NCBI RefSeq assembly: GCF_001007995.1
Contig: NZ_CP011389.1
Location: 3,138,501 to 3,202,500, forward strand
Length of the DNA: 64,000 bases
Direction of reading: 5' to 3'
Origin: Deinococcus soli (ex Cha et al. 2016)
GTDB taxonomy: Bacteria; Deinococcota; Deinococci; Deinococcales; Deinococcaceae
Shown here in pieces: positions 12,234 through 20,017 of this stretch. Each line of letters starts with the position of its first letter. The first letter of the stretch is position 1. The notes beneath the pieces were generated by a model. It saw only the letters and a program-made list of their open reading frames with translations, was not told the origin of the DNA and ran no database searches. A program made the position numbers and the translations under genes.

Positions 12234-12995
12234 ATGAGCCGCGTGCCCCTGAAATCCGCCCGTGAAATCGAGATCATGCGCCGCGCGGGCGCGCTCGTCG
12301 CCGATACCTTCCGTGTCCTCGCGCCGTTCGTGAAACCCGGCGTGACCCTCAAGGAACTCGACCGCTTGGCCGAGGAGCACATCCGCAAGGCCGGGGCGAT
12401 TCCCGCGTACGTCGGGTACGGCCCGAAGAACAACCCCTTCCCCGGCACGATCTGCGCCAGCGTGAACGAGGTCATCTGCCACGGCATCCCCGACGCCCGC
12501 GAACTGAAGGACGGCGACATCATCGGCGTGGACATCGGCGTGCTGCTCGACGGGTACTACGGTGACGCCTGCACCACGTTCGCGGTCGGGCAGGTCAGCG
12601 CGGAGGTGCAGGGCCTCGTGGACACCACCCGCGAGTCCCTGAAGGACGCGCTGGACCTCGTGAAACCCGGCGCGCGGCTGGGGGACATCGGCCACGCCAT
12701 CCAGAGCCTCGCCGAGGGCCGTGGGTACGGCGTGGTGCGCGAGTACACCGGGCACGGCATCGGCAAGCGCCTGCACGAGGAACCTACGGTCCTGCACTAC
12801 GGGGCGCGCTATACGGGGCTGAAACTCCAGCCGGGCATGGTGTTCACGATTGAACCCATGGTCAACCTGGGCCGCCCCGAGACGCGCCTCCTGGCCGACG
12901 GCTGGACGGTCGTCACCGCCGACGGCAGCCCCAGCGCGCAGTTCGAGCACACCGTGGTCGTCACCGCGAAGGGCCACGAGATCCTGACGGTGTGA
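12234..12995 (+). CDS. map: Methionine aminopeptidase, type I
   Basis: Removes the N-terminal Met from new proteins in the cytoplasm. The 253-aa pita-bread fold is complete, with all five metal ligands: Asp in VDIG, Asp in YGDACTTF, His in TGHGIG, Glu in TIEPM and Glu in QFEHT. There is no N-terminal zinc-finger extension, so it is the short bacterial type Ia form. TAGCCT (12220-12225) lies 8 nt before ATG 12234. The stop overlaps the GTG of the pentapeptide-repeat gene, giving a two-gene unit. Confidence 0.97.
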   Translation: MSRVPLKSAREIEIMRRAGALVADTFRVLAPFVKPGVTLKELDRLAEEHIRKAGAIPAYVGYGPKNNPFPGTICASVNEVICHGIPDARELKDGDIIGVDIGVLLDGYYGDACTTFAVGQVSAEVQGLVDTTRESLKDALDLVKPGARLGDIGHAIQSLAEGRGYGVVREYTGHGIGKRLHEEPTVLHYGARYTGLKLQPGMVFTIEPMVNLGRPETRLLADGWTVVTADGSPSAQFEHTVVVTAKGHEILTV

Positions 12996-13654
12996 ACAAG
13001 CCCGCCGCGCCGACACCCCCCAAATTTCCGCGCAGTGGCGTCCGCGCGCCCAGCCCTGATCAGATCGAAGACGAGGCGACCCTGCGCGGCGCGCTGTTCG
13101 GGGGGGGCGACTGGCCCGCCCTGGCCGCGCTGCACAGCGTCACCTTCGCCGGGTGCGTGTTCCGGCGCGTGAACCTCACCGGCAGCGCCTGGGAGCGGGT
13201 GCGGCTGCTGGACGTCCGCTTCGAGGACTGCGACCTCAGCGGCGCCCGCTGGACGGACGTCAGCCTGGAACGGGTCGAGGTTACGGGTTCGCGCCTGCTG
13301 GGCCTCCAGGCCGCCGGGGTGCGCCTGCGGCACGTCCGCCTGACCCGCGTCCACGCGCCCCTGAGCGTCTGGCAGCGCGCCGACGCCCTGCACCTCCACC
13401 TGAGTGGCTGCGACCTCAGCGAGGCCAGCTTCATGGAAGCGAAGTTGCCCGGCGCGGTCCTGCGCGACTGCCGCCTGCACCGCACCGACCTGCGCGGCGC
13501 GCAGCTGGACGGCGCGGACCTGCGCGGCAGCGCCCTGGGTGGCCTGCGCGCCGGGGCCGCCGACCTCCAGGGCGTCACGGTGGAGGCCGCGCAGGTGCTC
13601 GACCTCGCTCACCTGCTGGGCGTGCAGGTTGAAGAACTGCCCGGCGAGGCGTAG
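12992..13654 (+). CDS. Pentapeptide-repeat protein
   Basis: 220 residues whose centre is built of A(D/N)LxX turns (CDLSGARW, VNLTGSAW, CDLSEASF, ADLRGSAL and others). That gives a right-handed quadrilateral beta-helix with two arms separated by a less regular region at about 115-130. Such proteins can mimic DNA and protect gyrase (Qnr/MfpA type), but most have no known role, and nothing here proves gyrase binding. The start is GTG 12992, which shares bases with the TGA of map, so it is translated by coupling to methionine aminopeptidase. Confidence 0.85.
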   Translation: MNKPAAPTPPKFPRSGVRAPSPDQIEDEATLRGALFGGGDWPALAALHSVTFAGCVFRRVNLTGSAWERVRLLDVRFEDCDLSGARWTDVSLERVEVTGSRLLGLQAAGVRLRHVRLTRVHAPLSVWQRADALHLHLSGCDLSEASFMEAKLPGAVLRDCRLHRTDLRGAQLDGADLRGSALGGLRAGAADLQGVTVEAAQVLDLAHLLGVQVEELPGEA

Positions 13655-13665
13655 GCCGCCGGGCA
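13638..13665 (+). terminator. Hairpin at the end of map operon
   Basis: TGCCCGGC (13638-13645) pairs with GCCGGGCA (13658-13665); the stop codon of the pentapeptide gene is in the loop. There is no T-run. It may be a weak terminator or a 3'-end stabiliser. Confidence 0.35.
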
Positions 13666-13743
13666 GTCACAGCGTCCAACCGCTGTTGTCGGCGGGGACT
13701 CGCGCTGCTCAGTCCCCCTGAACACCGTTGTCACGCCTGCCTC

Positions 13744-14817
13744 TCAGCTTTCCAGCGCCAGCCAGGTGTTCGGCCCGACGATGCCGTCTGCCGTCAGGTT
13801 TCTGCTGGCCTGGAAGGATTTCACGGCGCTCTCGGTGGCGGGCCCGAACGCGCCGTCCACCGTGACCGCATACCCGCGCGCTGCGAGCTGCCCCTGCGCC
13901 GCCTGCACGGCCGGGCCGCTGTCGCCGCGCCGGACCGTGCGGATCAGGCGTTCCCAGGTGGCCGACCCGATCAGGCCGTCCGGCGTGAGGCCCGCCCCCG
14001 ACTGAAAGGCGCTGACGGCGCTGGCCGTGCCGCTGCCGTAGCTGCCGTCCGCCGTCAGGGTCTGCCCGGCGGCGATCAGCAGGCGCTGCGCGCTGCGGAC
14101 CCGTTCGCCGGTCATGCCGGTCTTCGTGGTGGGCCAGATGCGCACCTGCACGCCCAGCCGCGCCGCCACGTCCGCGCGCAGCTGCGGCAGTTTCGCGTAC
14201 AGCACGTCGCCGGGGCAGTCGGTGTTGTTGAAGTCCCGGTGTCCGTACAGTTCCGTGGCGGGAATGCCGTACTGCTGGCACAGCCACGCGCACAGGCCCA
14301 CCAGCGCGCCGTACTGCCCGGCGGGCGGCGCCACCGTCATGTACGTGCCCTCGTTCTCGATGCCGACCGCCACGTCGTTCTGCCCGTCGCAGTGGGCGCC
14401 CTGCACGTGCTGCGTGCCACCCTGCGCGGCCTCCAGGCTGCGGTGGCGGCCCTCCAGGACGTACCCGCCCCGGCTGACCGTGAACTGCTGCCCGGTGTCG
14501 ATCCACCCGCGCGAGAAGTGACTCTGCTGGATGGTGCGCGCCAGGCTGAACGCCTGCGCCTGCGACAGGTCGGTGGTGTTCGCACTCGCGGTGTGGTGCA
14601 CCAGGATGCGGGTGGGTCGCGCCGCGAGCAGTAGGGTGGGCGATTTTGCCGGTTGCGCCAGCCACGCCGCGCAGCCCGAGACGCCCGGCGCCGCCACCGC
14701 CAGCGCGTTCAGTCGTTCAGGCACCCGCGTCAGGGGCACGCCGCAGCCCGCCAGGACGGCACTGGCGCTCGCCAGCAGCCCCAGCCGCAGGACATCGCGC
14801 CGATGCAAGGTATTCAT
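13744..14817 (-). CDS. Lipoprotein N-acetylmuramoyl-L-alanine amidase with peptidoglycan-binding repeats
   Basis: Cell-wall hydrolase of 357 aa. The N-terminus combines a twin-arginine start (HRRDVLRLG) with a lipobox (LAGC, Cys about residue 25), so it is probably exported and lipidated. An amidase_2/PGRP domain follows (about 68-220), with zinc ligands in LVHHTAS, YGHRDFN and TDCPG. At least two PG_binding_1 modules lie in the last 130 residues (each with a VDGxFGPxTxxAVxxFQ core). Ribosome binding site GGAGG lies 5 nt from the ATG. It sits beside a second peptidoglycan-binding hydrolase in the same orientation. Confidence 0.93.
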   Translation of the reverse strand: MNTLHRRDVLRLGLLASASAVLAGCGVPLTRVPERLNALAVAAPGVSGCAAWLAQPAKSPTLLLAARPTRILVHHTASANTTDLSQAQAFSLARTIQQSHFSRGWIDTGQQFTVSRGGYVLEGRHRSLEAAQGGTQHVQGAHCDGQNDVAVGIENEGTYMTVAPPAGQYGALVGLCAWLCQQYGIPATELYGHRDFNNTDCPGDVLYAKLPQLRADVAARLGVQVRIWPTTKTGMTGERVRSAQRLLIAAGQTLTADGSYGSGTASAVSAFQSGAGLTPDGLIGSATWERLIRTVRRGDSGPAVQAAQGQLAARGYAVTVDGAFGPATESAVKSFQASRNLTADGIVGPNTWLALES

Positions 14818-15025
14818 CGTTTCCTCCGGGGTGCGAAGGTGGCGTACGGGGAGCGCCGCCGGAACCGGGCGGACGCCGTGCGGAGCGCGGGGCCGGGCGC
14901 GCCGGAAGCTACGCTACCCATCAGGGACCGGGTGGTGCCCCCTGAAGCAGCTGCGGATGTGGGGCGTGGAGTGGGCGGGGCGGCTGGGAGTGTGGCCTGA
15001 CCGGGGGTGAACCGTGTCGTCACGG

Positions 15026-16012
15026 TCAGTTCCAGGCGCAGTGCACGTGGTTGCTGTGCCCGCCGGGGGGATCGTAGTACGCATTGAACGTCTGACTGGG
15101 ATCGCTGCCAGCCGCGAGGCAGGCGTTGCGCGCCGCCGTGTGAGCGCTGTTGGGGCTGCTGAGACTTACGCCGTTCCAGATGCCGATATCGAACGCCAGG
15201 CCCGCGTAGTGGTCCGAGTACGTGGAGTGCACCCCGCCCGCGATGGACGTGATGTAGAAGCTGTTGCTCCGGGACATGTCGTACATGCCCTGCAACATGC
15301 TCTTTTTCAGGTACACGGTCAGGCCGCAGTTGGCGTTGCTGGCGCAGCCGCGCGTGGCGGCCCGCCCGGCGGCGGTGTCCAGCATGTTCTGCCGGGGGTT
15401 GCCGCTGACGGTGCTGCTGCTGGTGCCCAGTGTGACGCGGCTGGTGTTCAGGATGCTCTGCGCGAGACTGGCCGCGGTGCTCGACCCACCGGTGCTGGCG
15501 CCGGTCACCAGGGCGTGCCAGGTGTTCAGACCCACCACGCCATCTGTGCTCAGGCCGCGTCTGGTCTGGAAGTCCCGCACGGCCGTGTTCGTGCCGGACC
15601 CGAACACGCCGTCCACGGTGACGCCCGTGTACCCGTACCCGCTGCGCAGCTGATCCTGCACGGCGCGCACCGCATTGTTGTTGTCACCCTGGCGGACGGT
15701 CACGATCAGTTTCTCCCAGGTGTTGCCGCCCACGATGCCGTCCACCGCCAGGCCGTTTGAGCTCTGGAAGGACCGTACGGCGCTGTCCGTCCCGGCGCCG
15801 AACGCGCCGTCCACGCTCAGGGTGTAACCGCGGTGGCGCAGCAGGTACTGCAGGGTGACCACGTCGCGGCCACTGTCGCCCTGCCGCAGCGCCTGCCACG
15901 TCAGGACGGACTGCGCGCCCAGCGTGGGCGTGGGCGACAGCGAGGCCGGGGTGCTCGGCGCGGCGCAGCCTGCCAGGAGGACCGTCAGGAGGAGGGGGAG
16001 ACGAAAGCGCAT
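15026..16012 (-). CDS. Lipoprotein with two peptidoglycan-binding modules and M15-like peptidase domain
   Basis: 328 residues: a lipoprotein signal (lipobox LAGC, Cys about 16), two PG_binding_1 repeats (about 36-170, each DGxFGxGTxxAVRxFQ), a Ser/Thr linker, and a C-terminal D-Ala-D-Ala carboxypeptidase/endopeptidase-type domain. Its zinc motifs are SDHYAGLAFDIG and SNHVHC. It probably trims peptide stems in the envelope. Ribosome binding site GGAGG precedes ATG 16012 by 7 nt. The 13-mer shared with the pullulanase operator lies about 88 bp upstream, which hints at common control. Confidence 0.9.
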   Translation of the reverse strand: MRFRLPLLLTVLLAGCAAPSTPASLSPTPTLGAQSVLTWQALRQGDSGRDVVTLQYLLRHRGYTLSVDGAFGAGTDSAVRSFQSSNGLAVDGIVGGNTWEKLIVTVRQGDNNNAVRAVQDQLRSGYGYTGVTVDGVFGSGTNTAVRDFQTRRGLSTDGVVGLNTWHALVTGASTGGSSTAASLAQSILNTSRVTLGTSSSTVSGNPRQNMLDTAAGRAATRGCASNANCGLTVYLKKSMLQGMYDMSRSNSFYITSIAGGVHSTYSDHYAGLAFDIGIWNGVSLSSPNSAHTAARNACLAAGSDPSQTFNAYYDPPGGHSNHVHCAWN

Positions 16013-16098
16013 GGATGAACCTCCGGAACACGCGTGGGGAAAGGGCCCCGGATGCCAGGGAGGGCACCCGCAGGAATTGAATTGACGCGTGACCCCGA

Positions 16099-16113
16099 CT
16101 GTAGCGCTTCCAC
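16099..16113. promoter_or_regulatory. Second copy of the LacI-type operator motif
   Basis: TGTAGCGCTTCCA, identical over 13 bases to the operator at the pullulanase promoter (9718-9730), lies upstream of the peptidoglycan-binding peptidase gene. On the minus strand it again includes a -10-like element (TACAGT). Confidence 0.45.
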
Positions 16114-16153
16114 CCTGCGTGCTGGTGGCAAGGTGGTGCGCACCAGTCGGCTG

Positions 16154-16185
16154 AAACGAAAAGCCCCCGGCGCAGGCTCGGGGGC
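16154..16185 (-). terminator. Rho-independent terminator of the 188-aa gene
   Basis: On the minus strand GCCCCCG/CGGGGGC (7 bp, 9-nt loop; 16163-16185) is followed by TTTTCGTTTC. Canonical shape, 17 nt past the stop codon of the gene ending at 16202. Confidence 0.85.
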
Positions 16186-16201
16186 AGGGGCGACAGTCAG
16201 T

Positions 16202-16768
16202 TCAGCGCGACCTGCTGAGCAGCTCCGTGTGCGGCGCGCCGAAGCGGTCGCGCAGGAAGTGCCCCTGCGTGAGCAGCCGGTCGGCGGCGGCGTGGTCGTG
16301 CCGCAGCAGGTCGTCCAGACCCTCGTTCAGGCGCTGAAGCTGCTCTCGCAGCAGGCCTTCGGGGTCGCGGCCCTGGGCGCGCAGTTGCTCGCGTCCGGCG
16401 GGGGTCAGGTGCAGGTAGGCGCGCAGGGTCTCCGGGAGGTACTCCAGCCGGATCTGCGAGAGCAGCGTCCGCGAACGTTCCTCGGCGGGTGGGGGCGTGT
16501 CCTCCAGGCGGCACAGCAGCGCCAGCGCGAACAGCCGGTGCGGTTCCGGCAGGCGAAGGGCGAGCGTGGGTGCGTCGTCCCCGGCGCCGACATGGGGGAG
16601 AGGTGCGGGCAGGGCCGGGTGCTCCTGCGTGACGCGGGTGGGAAGCAGGCCACGGCGCAGCGCCTCGCGTTCGAGTTCGTGACGGTGGATCATCTGGCGG
16701 CGCAGCAGCGGGAAACCGAACACGCTGCCGAAGAACAGGGCGGGTACGACGATCGCTTCAAGGTCCAC
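16202..16768 (-). CDS. Hypothetical membrane-anchored helical protein (188 aa)
   Basis: Not recognised. An N-terminal hydrophobic segment (AIVVPALFFGSVFGFPLL, about residues 5-22) anchors a charged, alpha-helical cytoplasmic part rich in Arg, Leu, Glu and Gln. Its end is predicted coiled coil (LLREQLQRLNEGLDDLLRHD). The start is GTG 16768, with a strong GGAGGT site 6 nt upstream; the longer open frame to 17356 is antisense to potA and has no initiation signal. A rho-independent terminator follows. Divergent from the pot operon. Confidence 0.75.
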   Translation of the reverse strand: MDLEAIVVPALFFGSVFGFPLLRRQMIHRHELEREALRRGLLPTRVTQEHPALPAPLPHVGAGDDAPTLALRLPEPHRLFALALLCRLEDTPPPAEERSRTLLSQIRLEYLPETLRAYLHLTPAGREQLRAQGRDPEGLLREQLQRLNEGLDDLLRHDHAAADRLLTQGHFLRDRFGAPHTELLSRSR

Positions 16769-16792
16769 GGATCCACCTCCAGGGGGCTGATG

Positions 16793-16950
16793 ATACGGAC
16801 TCCGGTTGAAAGGTTTGCAGAATCTGCCAACCCGAGCGGACTCGGAGAGCTGCGCGGCAGAGCGAGCAGGAGAGAAACGGGTTCCGGGCGTGGAGTCGGC
16901 AACCCGGTGTCCTTCCGGGGTGAGAACGAAACAGACGGAATCCGTTTGGG
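16793..16950. repeat. Candidate miniature repeat with inverted ends
   Basis: This 158-bp non-coding block between two divergent genes begins with ATACGGACTCCGGTTG and ends with CAGACGGAATCCGTTTGG. The ends are imperfect inverted copies of each other (ACGGANTCCGNNTG, about 11 of 14 matching). It also contains an internal hairpin (GGTTTGCAGA/TCTGCCAACC, 16813-16833). The shape fits the small non-coding repeats known from Deinococcus genomes, but only this copy is seen here. Confidence 0.4.
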
Positions 16951-17028
16951 CCCGACTGTACCCGCCGCGCATGAGTGGCTCGTCCCCCGAAAGGCGGACC
17001 TGCTGGGCATGGCCCCTACAATCGGGGG

Positions 17029-17070
17029 ATGACTGAGATGAGGACCGGGGTGACGCCATCAGCGGCGTGA
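17029..17070 (+). CDS. 13-codon leaderless leader ORF coupled to potA
   Basis: A TACAAT -10 box (17017-17022) places the RNA start at or very near the ATG at 17029. The ORF MTEMRTGVTPSAA ends in TGA at 17068-17070, which overlaps the GTG start of potA. PotA has no Shine-Dalgarno site of its own, so ribosomes finishing this peptide are the evident source of potA initiation. The peptide has no obvious polyamine or amino-acid sensing run. The same design occurs at 52317. Confidence 0.55.
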   Translation: MTEMRTGVTPSAA

Positions 17071-18197
17071 CCTTCAAGGGAAAACGCCCGCGTGACCTCG
17101 CGGACGACGCGGCCGTCAGCGTGCGCGGCGTGCGCAAGAGCTTCCGCTCGCCGGGCGGCGCGGAGACGCGCGTGCTGGACGACATCGACCTCGATATCCG
17201 CCGCGGCGAGTTCTTCAGCCTGCTGGGCCCGTCGGGTTGCGGGAAGACCACGCTCCTGCGCATCCTGGCGGGCTTCGAGCAGCCAGACGCGGGCGCGGTG
17301 CTGATCGGCGGGCAGGACATGACCGGCGTGCCGCCCCACCGGCGGGACGTGAACACGGTGTTCCAGAGCTACGCGCTGTTCCCGCACATGACCGTGCAGG
17401 ACAACGTGGCCTTCGGTCTTCGGATGAAGCGCGTGCCCGCCGCGCAGGTTCGCGAGCGGGTCATGACGGCCCTGGAGCGCGTGCGCATCGCGGACTTCGC
17501 CGCGCGCCGCCCGGATCAGCTGTCCGGCGGGCAGCGGCAGCGGGTGGCGCTGGCCCGCGCCATCGTGAACGAACCGCAGGTGCTGCTGCTGGACGAACCG
17601 CTCTCCGCGCTGGACCTGAAACTGCGCAAGGAGTTGCAGGTGGAACTCGCCAACCTTCAGGAGAGCTTAGGCATGACCTTCGTGTTCGTCACGCACGACC
17701 AGGAGGAGGCGCTGGTCATGAGTGACCGTATCGCCGTCATGAACCGGGGCCGCGTAGAACAGCTGGGCCGCGCCGAGGAACTCTACGAGCGCCCGAGGAC
17801 GGCGTTCGTGGCGAACTTCCTGGGCAGCAGCAACCTCATCCCCGGCACCGTCCTGACTGTGGACGGCCACGAGGCGACCGTGCAGACCGAGCACGGCCCG
17901 CTGCGCACCACGTACGGTGAGGGCCTGCGCCCCGGCCAGAGCGTCACGCTGTCCGTTCGCCCCGAGAAACTCCGCATGGAACGCGACGACGAGACCGAAG
18001 GCAACGAGATCCGCGCCCGCGTGGACGACATCGTGTACACCGGCGCCGAGAACCAGTACCTCCTCCAGGCGGGCGGGCAGCAACTGGTCGCGTTCCAGCT
18101 GAACGCCGACATCGGCGCGGACGAGGACTTCGACTACGACGAACAGGTCGCCCTGTACCTGCCACCCGATAACCTCGTCGTGCTGGAAGAAGCATGA
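17067..18197 (+). CDS. potA: Spermidine/putrescine ABC transporter ATPase
   Basis: Cytoplasmic ATPase of a polyamine importer (376 aa). It has Walker A (GPSGCGKTT, about residues 54-62), signature LSGGQRQR (about 150), Walker B (LLLDEPLSALD), H-loop (FVTHDQEEA) and a C-terminal TOBE domain with a PxNLI start typical of PotA-like proteins. An in-frame TGA at 17034-17036 limits the start to this side; GTG 17067 overlaps the stop of the 13-codon leader ORF. The operon continues with two permeases and a binding protein, so substrate assignment rests on the whole cluster; spermidine versus putrescine is not resolved. Confidence 0.93.
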   Translation: MTFKGKRPRDLADDAAVSVRGVRKSFRSPGGAETRVLDDIDLDIRRGEFFSLLGPSGCGKTTLLRILAGFEQPDAGAVLIGGQDMTGVPPHRRDVNTVFQSYALFPHMTVQDNVAFGLRMKRVPAAQVRERVMTALERVRIADFAARRPDQLSGGQRQRVALARAIVNEPQVLLLDEPLSALDLKLRKELQVELANLQESLGMTFVFVTHDQEEALVMSDRIAVMNRGRVEQLGRAEELYERPRTAFVANFLGSSNLIPGTVLTVDGHEATVQTEHGPLRTTYGEGLRPGQSVTLSVRPEKLRMERDDETEGNEIRARVDDIVYTGAENQYLLQAGGQQLVAFQLNADIGADEDFDYDEQVALYLPPDNLVVLEEA

Positions 18198-18202
18198 GGG
18201 GC

Positions 18203-18268
18203 GTTGACAGTCGACAGTTGATGGTCGATGGAACATCTCTCCATCAACCATCAACCTTCAACCATCAC
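18203..18268. repeat. TTGATGGTTGA hairpin repeat, copy 1 (potA-potB gap)
   Basis: Imperfect inverted repeat: left arm 18203-18231, 9-nt loop, right arm 18241-18268 containing CCATCAACCATCAAC. It fills nearly the whole potA-potB spacer and would fold in the mRNA. The same family occurs at 19131, 30151 and 30808. Confidence 0.75.
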
Positions 18269-18285
18269 CGCACCGGAGGTGCCCC

Positions 18286-19113
18286 GTGCTGACGGTCCGG
18301 CGATTTTTCGCCACGCTGGGGCCGGGCGTACTGTGGCTGGCGGTGTTCCTGATCGTGCCCGCGCTGGTGATGCTGGGGTACTCGTTCCTGACGCGCACGG
18401 ATCTGGCGCAGGTGGGCGCCCCGTGGACACTGGAGTCCTGGCAGCGGGTATTCGGGTACGACGCGCTGTTCCAGGAGTGGACCGGGGACAACGTGCGGGT
18501 GCTGTGGCGCAGCGTGTGGGTCGCCACGCTCAGCACGGCGCTGTGCGTGCTGATGGGGTACCCGCTGGCGTTCTACATCGCCCGGCAGGACGCACGGCGC
18601 AAGAACCTGCTCCTGCTGCTGCTGATCATTCCATTCTGGACGAACTTCCTGATCCGCGTGTACGCCTGGATCCTGATCCTGCGGCCCTTCGATCTGGTGC
18701 CCAGCCTGACCGCCACGCTGCTCGGCATGGTGTACGCGTTCGTGCCGTTCTTTGTGCTGCCCGTGTACTCCAGCGTCGAGAAGATCGACTGGCGCCTGCT
18801 GGAAGCTGCCGAGGACCTCGGCGCGCCGCCCGTGCGGGCCTTCCTGAGCGCCGTGTTCCCGCAGACCCTGCCGGGGCTGGTGGCGGGCATCCTCCTGACG
18901 TTCATTCCCGCGCTGGGCACCTTCGTCGTCAGCGACATCCTGGGCGGCGCGAAAACGGCCCTGGTGGGGAACCTCATCCAGAACCAGTTCGGTCAGGCGG
19001 GTGACTGGCCGTACGGCAGCGCCCTGAGTTTCCTCCTGATGGGCGCCGTCCTCCTGGGCCTGTGGGCCTACGCTCGCGTGGCCGGGCAGAAGGGCCTGGA
19101 GGAACTCGTATGA
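18286..19113 (+). CDS. potB: Spermidine/putrescine ABC transporter permease (PotB)
   Basis: 275-residue inner-membrane subunit with about six helices. The EAA loop that docks on the ATPase is EAAEDLGAPPVRAFLSAVFP, about residues 183-202. An N-terminal FSFL-type start and long second loop are typical of PotB. The GTG at 18286 has a good GGAGGT site (18275-18280) lying just past the hairpin repeat. Membership of the pot operon and homologous order (A-B-C-D) support the assignment. Confidence 0.93.
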   Translation: MLTVRRFFATLGPGVLWLAVFLIVPALVMLGYSFLTRTDLAQVGAPWTLESWQRVFGYDALFQEWTGDNVRVLWRSVWVATLSTALCVLMGYPLAFYIARQDARRKNLLLLLLIIPFWTNFLIRVYAWILILRPFDLVPSLTATLLGMVYAFVPFFVLPVYSSVEKIDWRLLEAAEDLGAPPVRAFLSAVFPQTLPGLVAGILLTFIPALGTFVVSDILGGAKTALVGNLIQNQFGQAGDWPYGSALSFLLMGAVLLGLWAYARVAGQKGLEELV

Positions 19114-19130
19114 GTGCGCTGGGCGCACTG

Positions 19131-19192
19131 TTGATGGTTGAGAGTCGATGGGTGACGGAGGTTCCATCAACCATCAACATCCGACCATCGAC
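19131..19192. repeat. TTGATGGTTGA hairpin repeat, copy 2 (potB-potC gap)
   Basis: Left arm 19131-19151 (TTGATGGTTGAGAGTCGATGG), loop of 12 nt, right arm 19164-19192 beginning CCATCAACCATCAAC. Like copy 1, it ends just before the ribosome binding site of the next pot gene. Confidence 0.75.
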
Positions 19193-19207
19193 GGCCCGGA
19201 GGGCCTC

Positions 19208-20017
19208 ATGATCCGGCGGACGCATCCGGCGCTGAGTGCGTGGGCGTGGCTGGTGTACGCGTTCCTGTACCTGCCGATCGTGGTCCTGGTGGTGTTCTCA
19301 TTCAACGATTCGCGGTTCGGGGCGACGTGGGCGGGCTTCACGACGAAGTGGTACGGGGTGCTGTTCGCCCGCGCGGACGTGCGCGAGGCGCTGGCGCACA
19401 CGCTGGAAATCGCCCTGCTCAGCACGCTGGTGAGCACGCTGCTGGGGACGCTGGTGGGCCTGGGCCTGTGGCGGTACACGCTGCGCTTCCGCACGGCGCT
19501 GACGGGGCTGCTCGTCCTGCCCATCGTGGTGCCGGACGTGGTGATGGGCGTCAGTCTGCTGATGTTCTACTCGTTCGTCCGGCAGGGCCTGGAACGGGCC
19601 GGGTGGACGTTCGACAACGGTTTCTGGACGGTGCTGCTCGCGCACGTGACCTTCCAGATCAGTTACGTGGCGCTGACGGTCCGCTCGCGGCTGGCCGGGT
19701 ACGGCCCGGAACTGGAGGAGGCCGCCCGCGACCTGGGCGCCAGCGGCTGGGAGTCGTTCCGGCGGGTGGTGCTGCCGCTGGCGATGCCGGGCGTGCTCGC
19801 GGGGGCGCTGCTGGCGTTCACGCTGTCCCTGGATGATTTCGTGGTCACGTACTTCACGAGCGGGTCGGGCTTCAGCACGCTGCCCGTGCTGATCTACACG
19901 AACGTGAAGCGCGGCGTGATGCCGGACATCAACGCACTGAGTGCGCTGCTGGTCCTCGTGACGGTCGTGGCGATCGTCGCGGCGAACGCGCTGCTGCGCC
20001 CCCGGAGGGACGCGTGA
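19208..20017 (+). CDS. potC: Spermidine/putrescine ABC transporter permease (PotC)
   Basis: 269-residue permease with six predicted helices and the EAA loop EEAARDLGASGWESFRRVVL (about 176-195). The motifs FNDSRFGATW near the N-terminus and LDDFVVTYFTSG before the last helices are characteristic of PotC. ATG 19208 follows GGAGGG (19198-19203); the open frame further upstream lies in the hairpin repeat and is not a coding start. The TGA overlaps the GTG of potD. Confidence 0.94.
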   Translation: MIRRTHPALSAWAWLVYAFLYLPIVVLVVFSFNDSRFGATWAGFTTKWYGVLFARADVREALAHTLEIALLSTLVSTLLGTLVGLGLWRYTLRFRTALTGLLVLPIVVPDVVMGVSLLMFYSFVRQGLERAGWTFDNGFWTVLLAHVTFQISYVALTVRSRLAGYGPELEEAARDLGASGWESFRRVVLPLAMPGVLAGALLAFTLSLDDFVVTYFTSGSGFSTLPVLIYTNVKRGVMPDINALSALLVLVTVVAIVAANALLRPRRDA

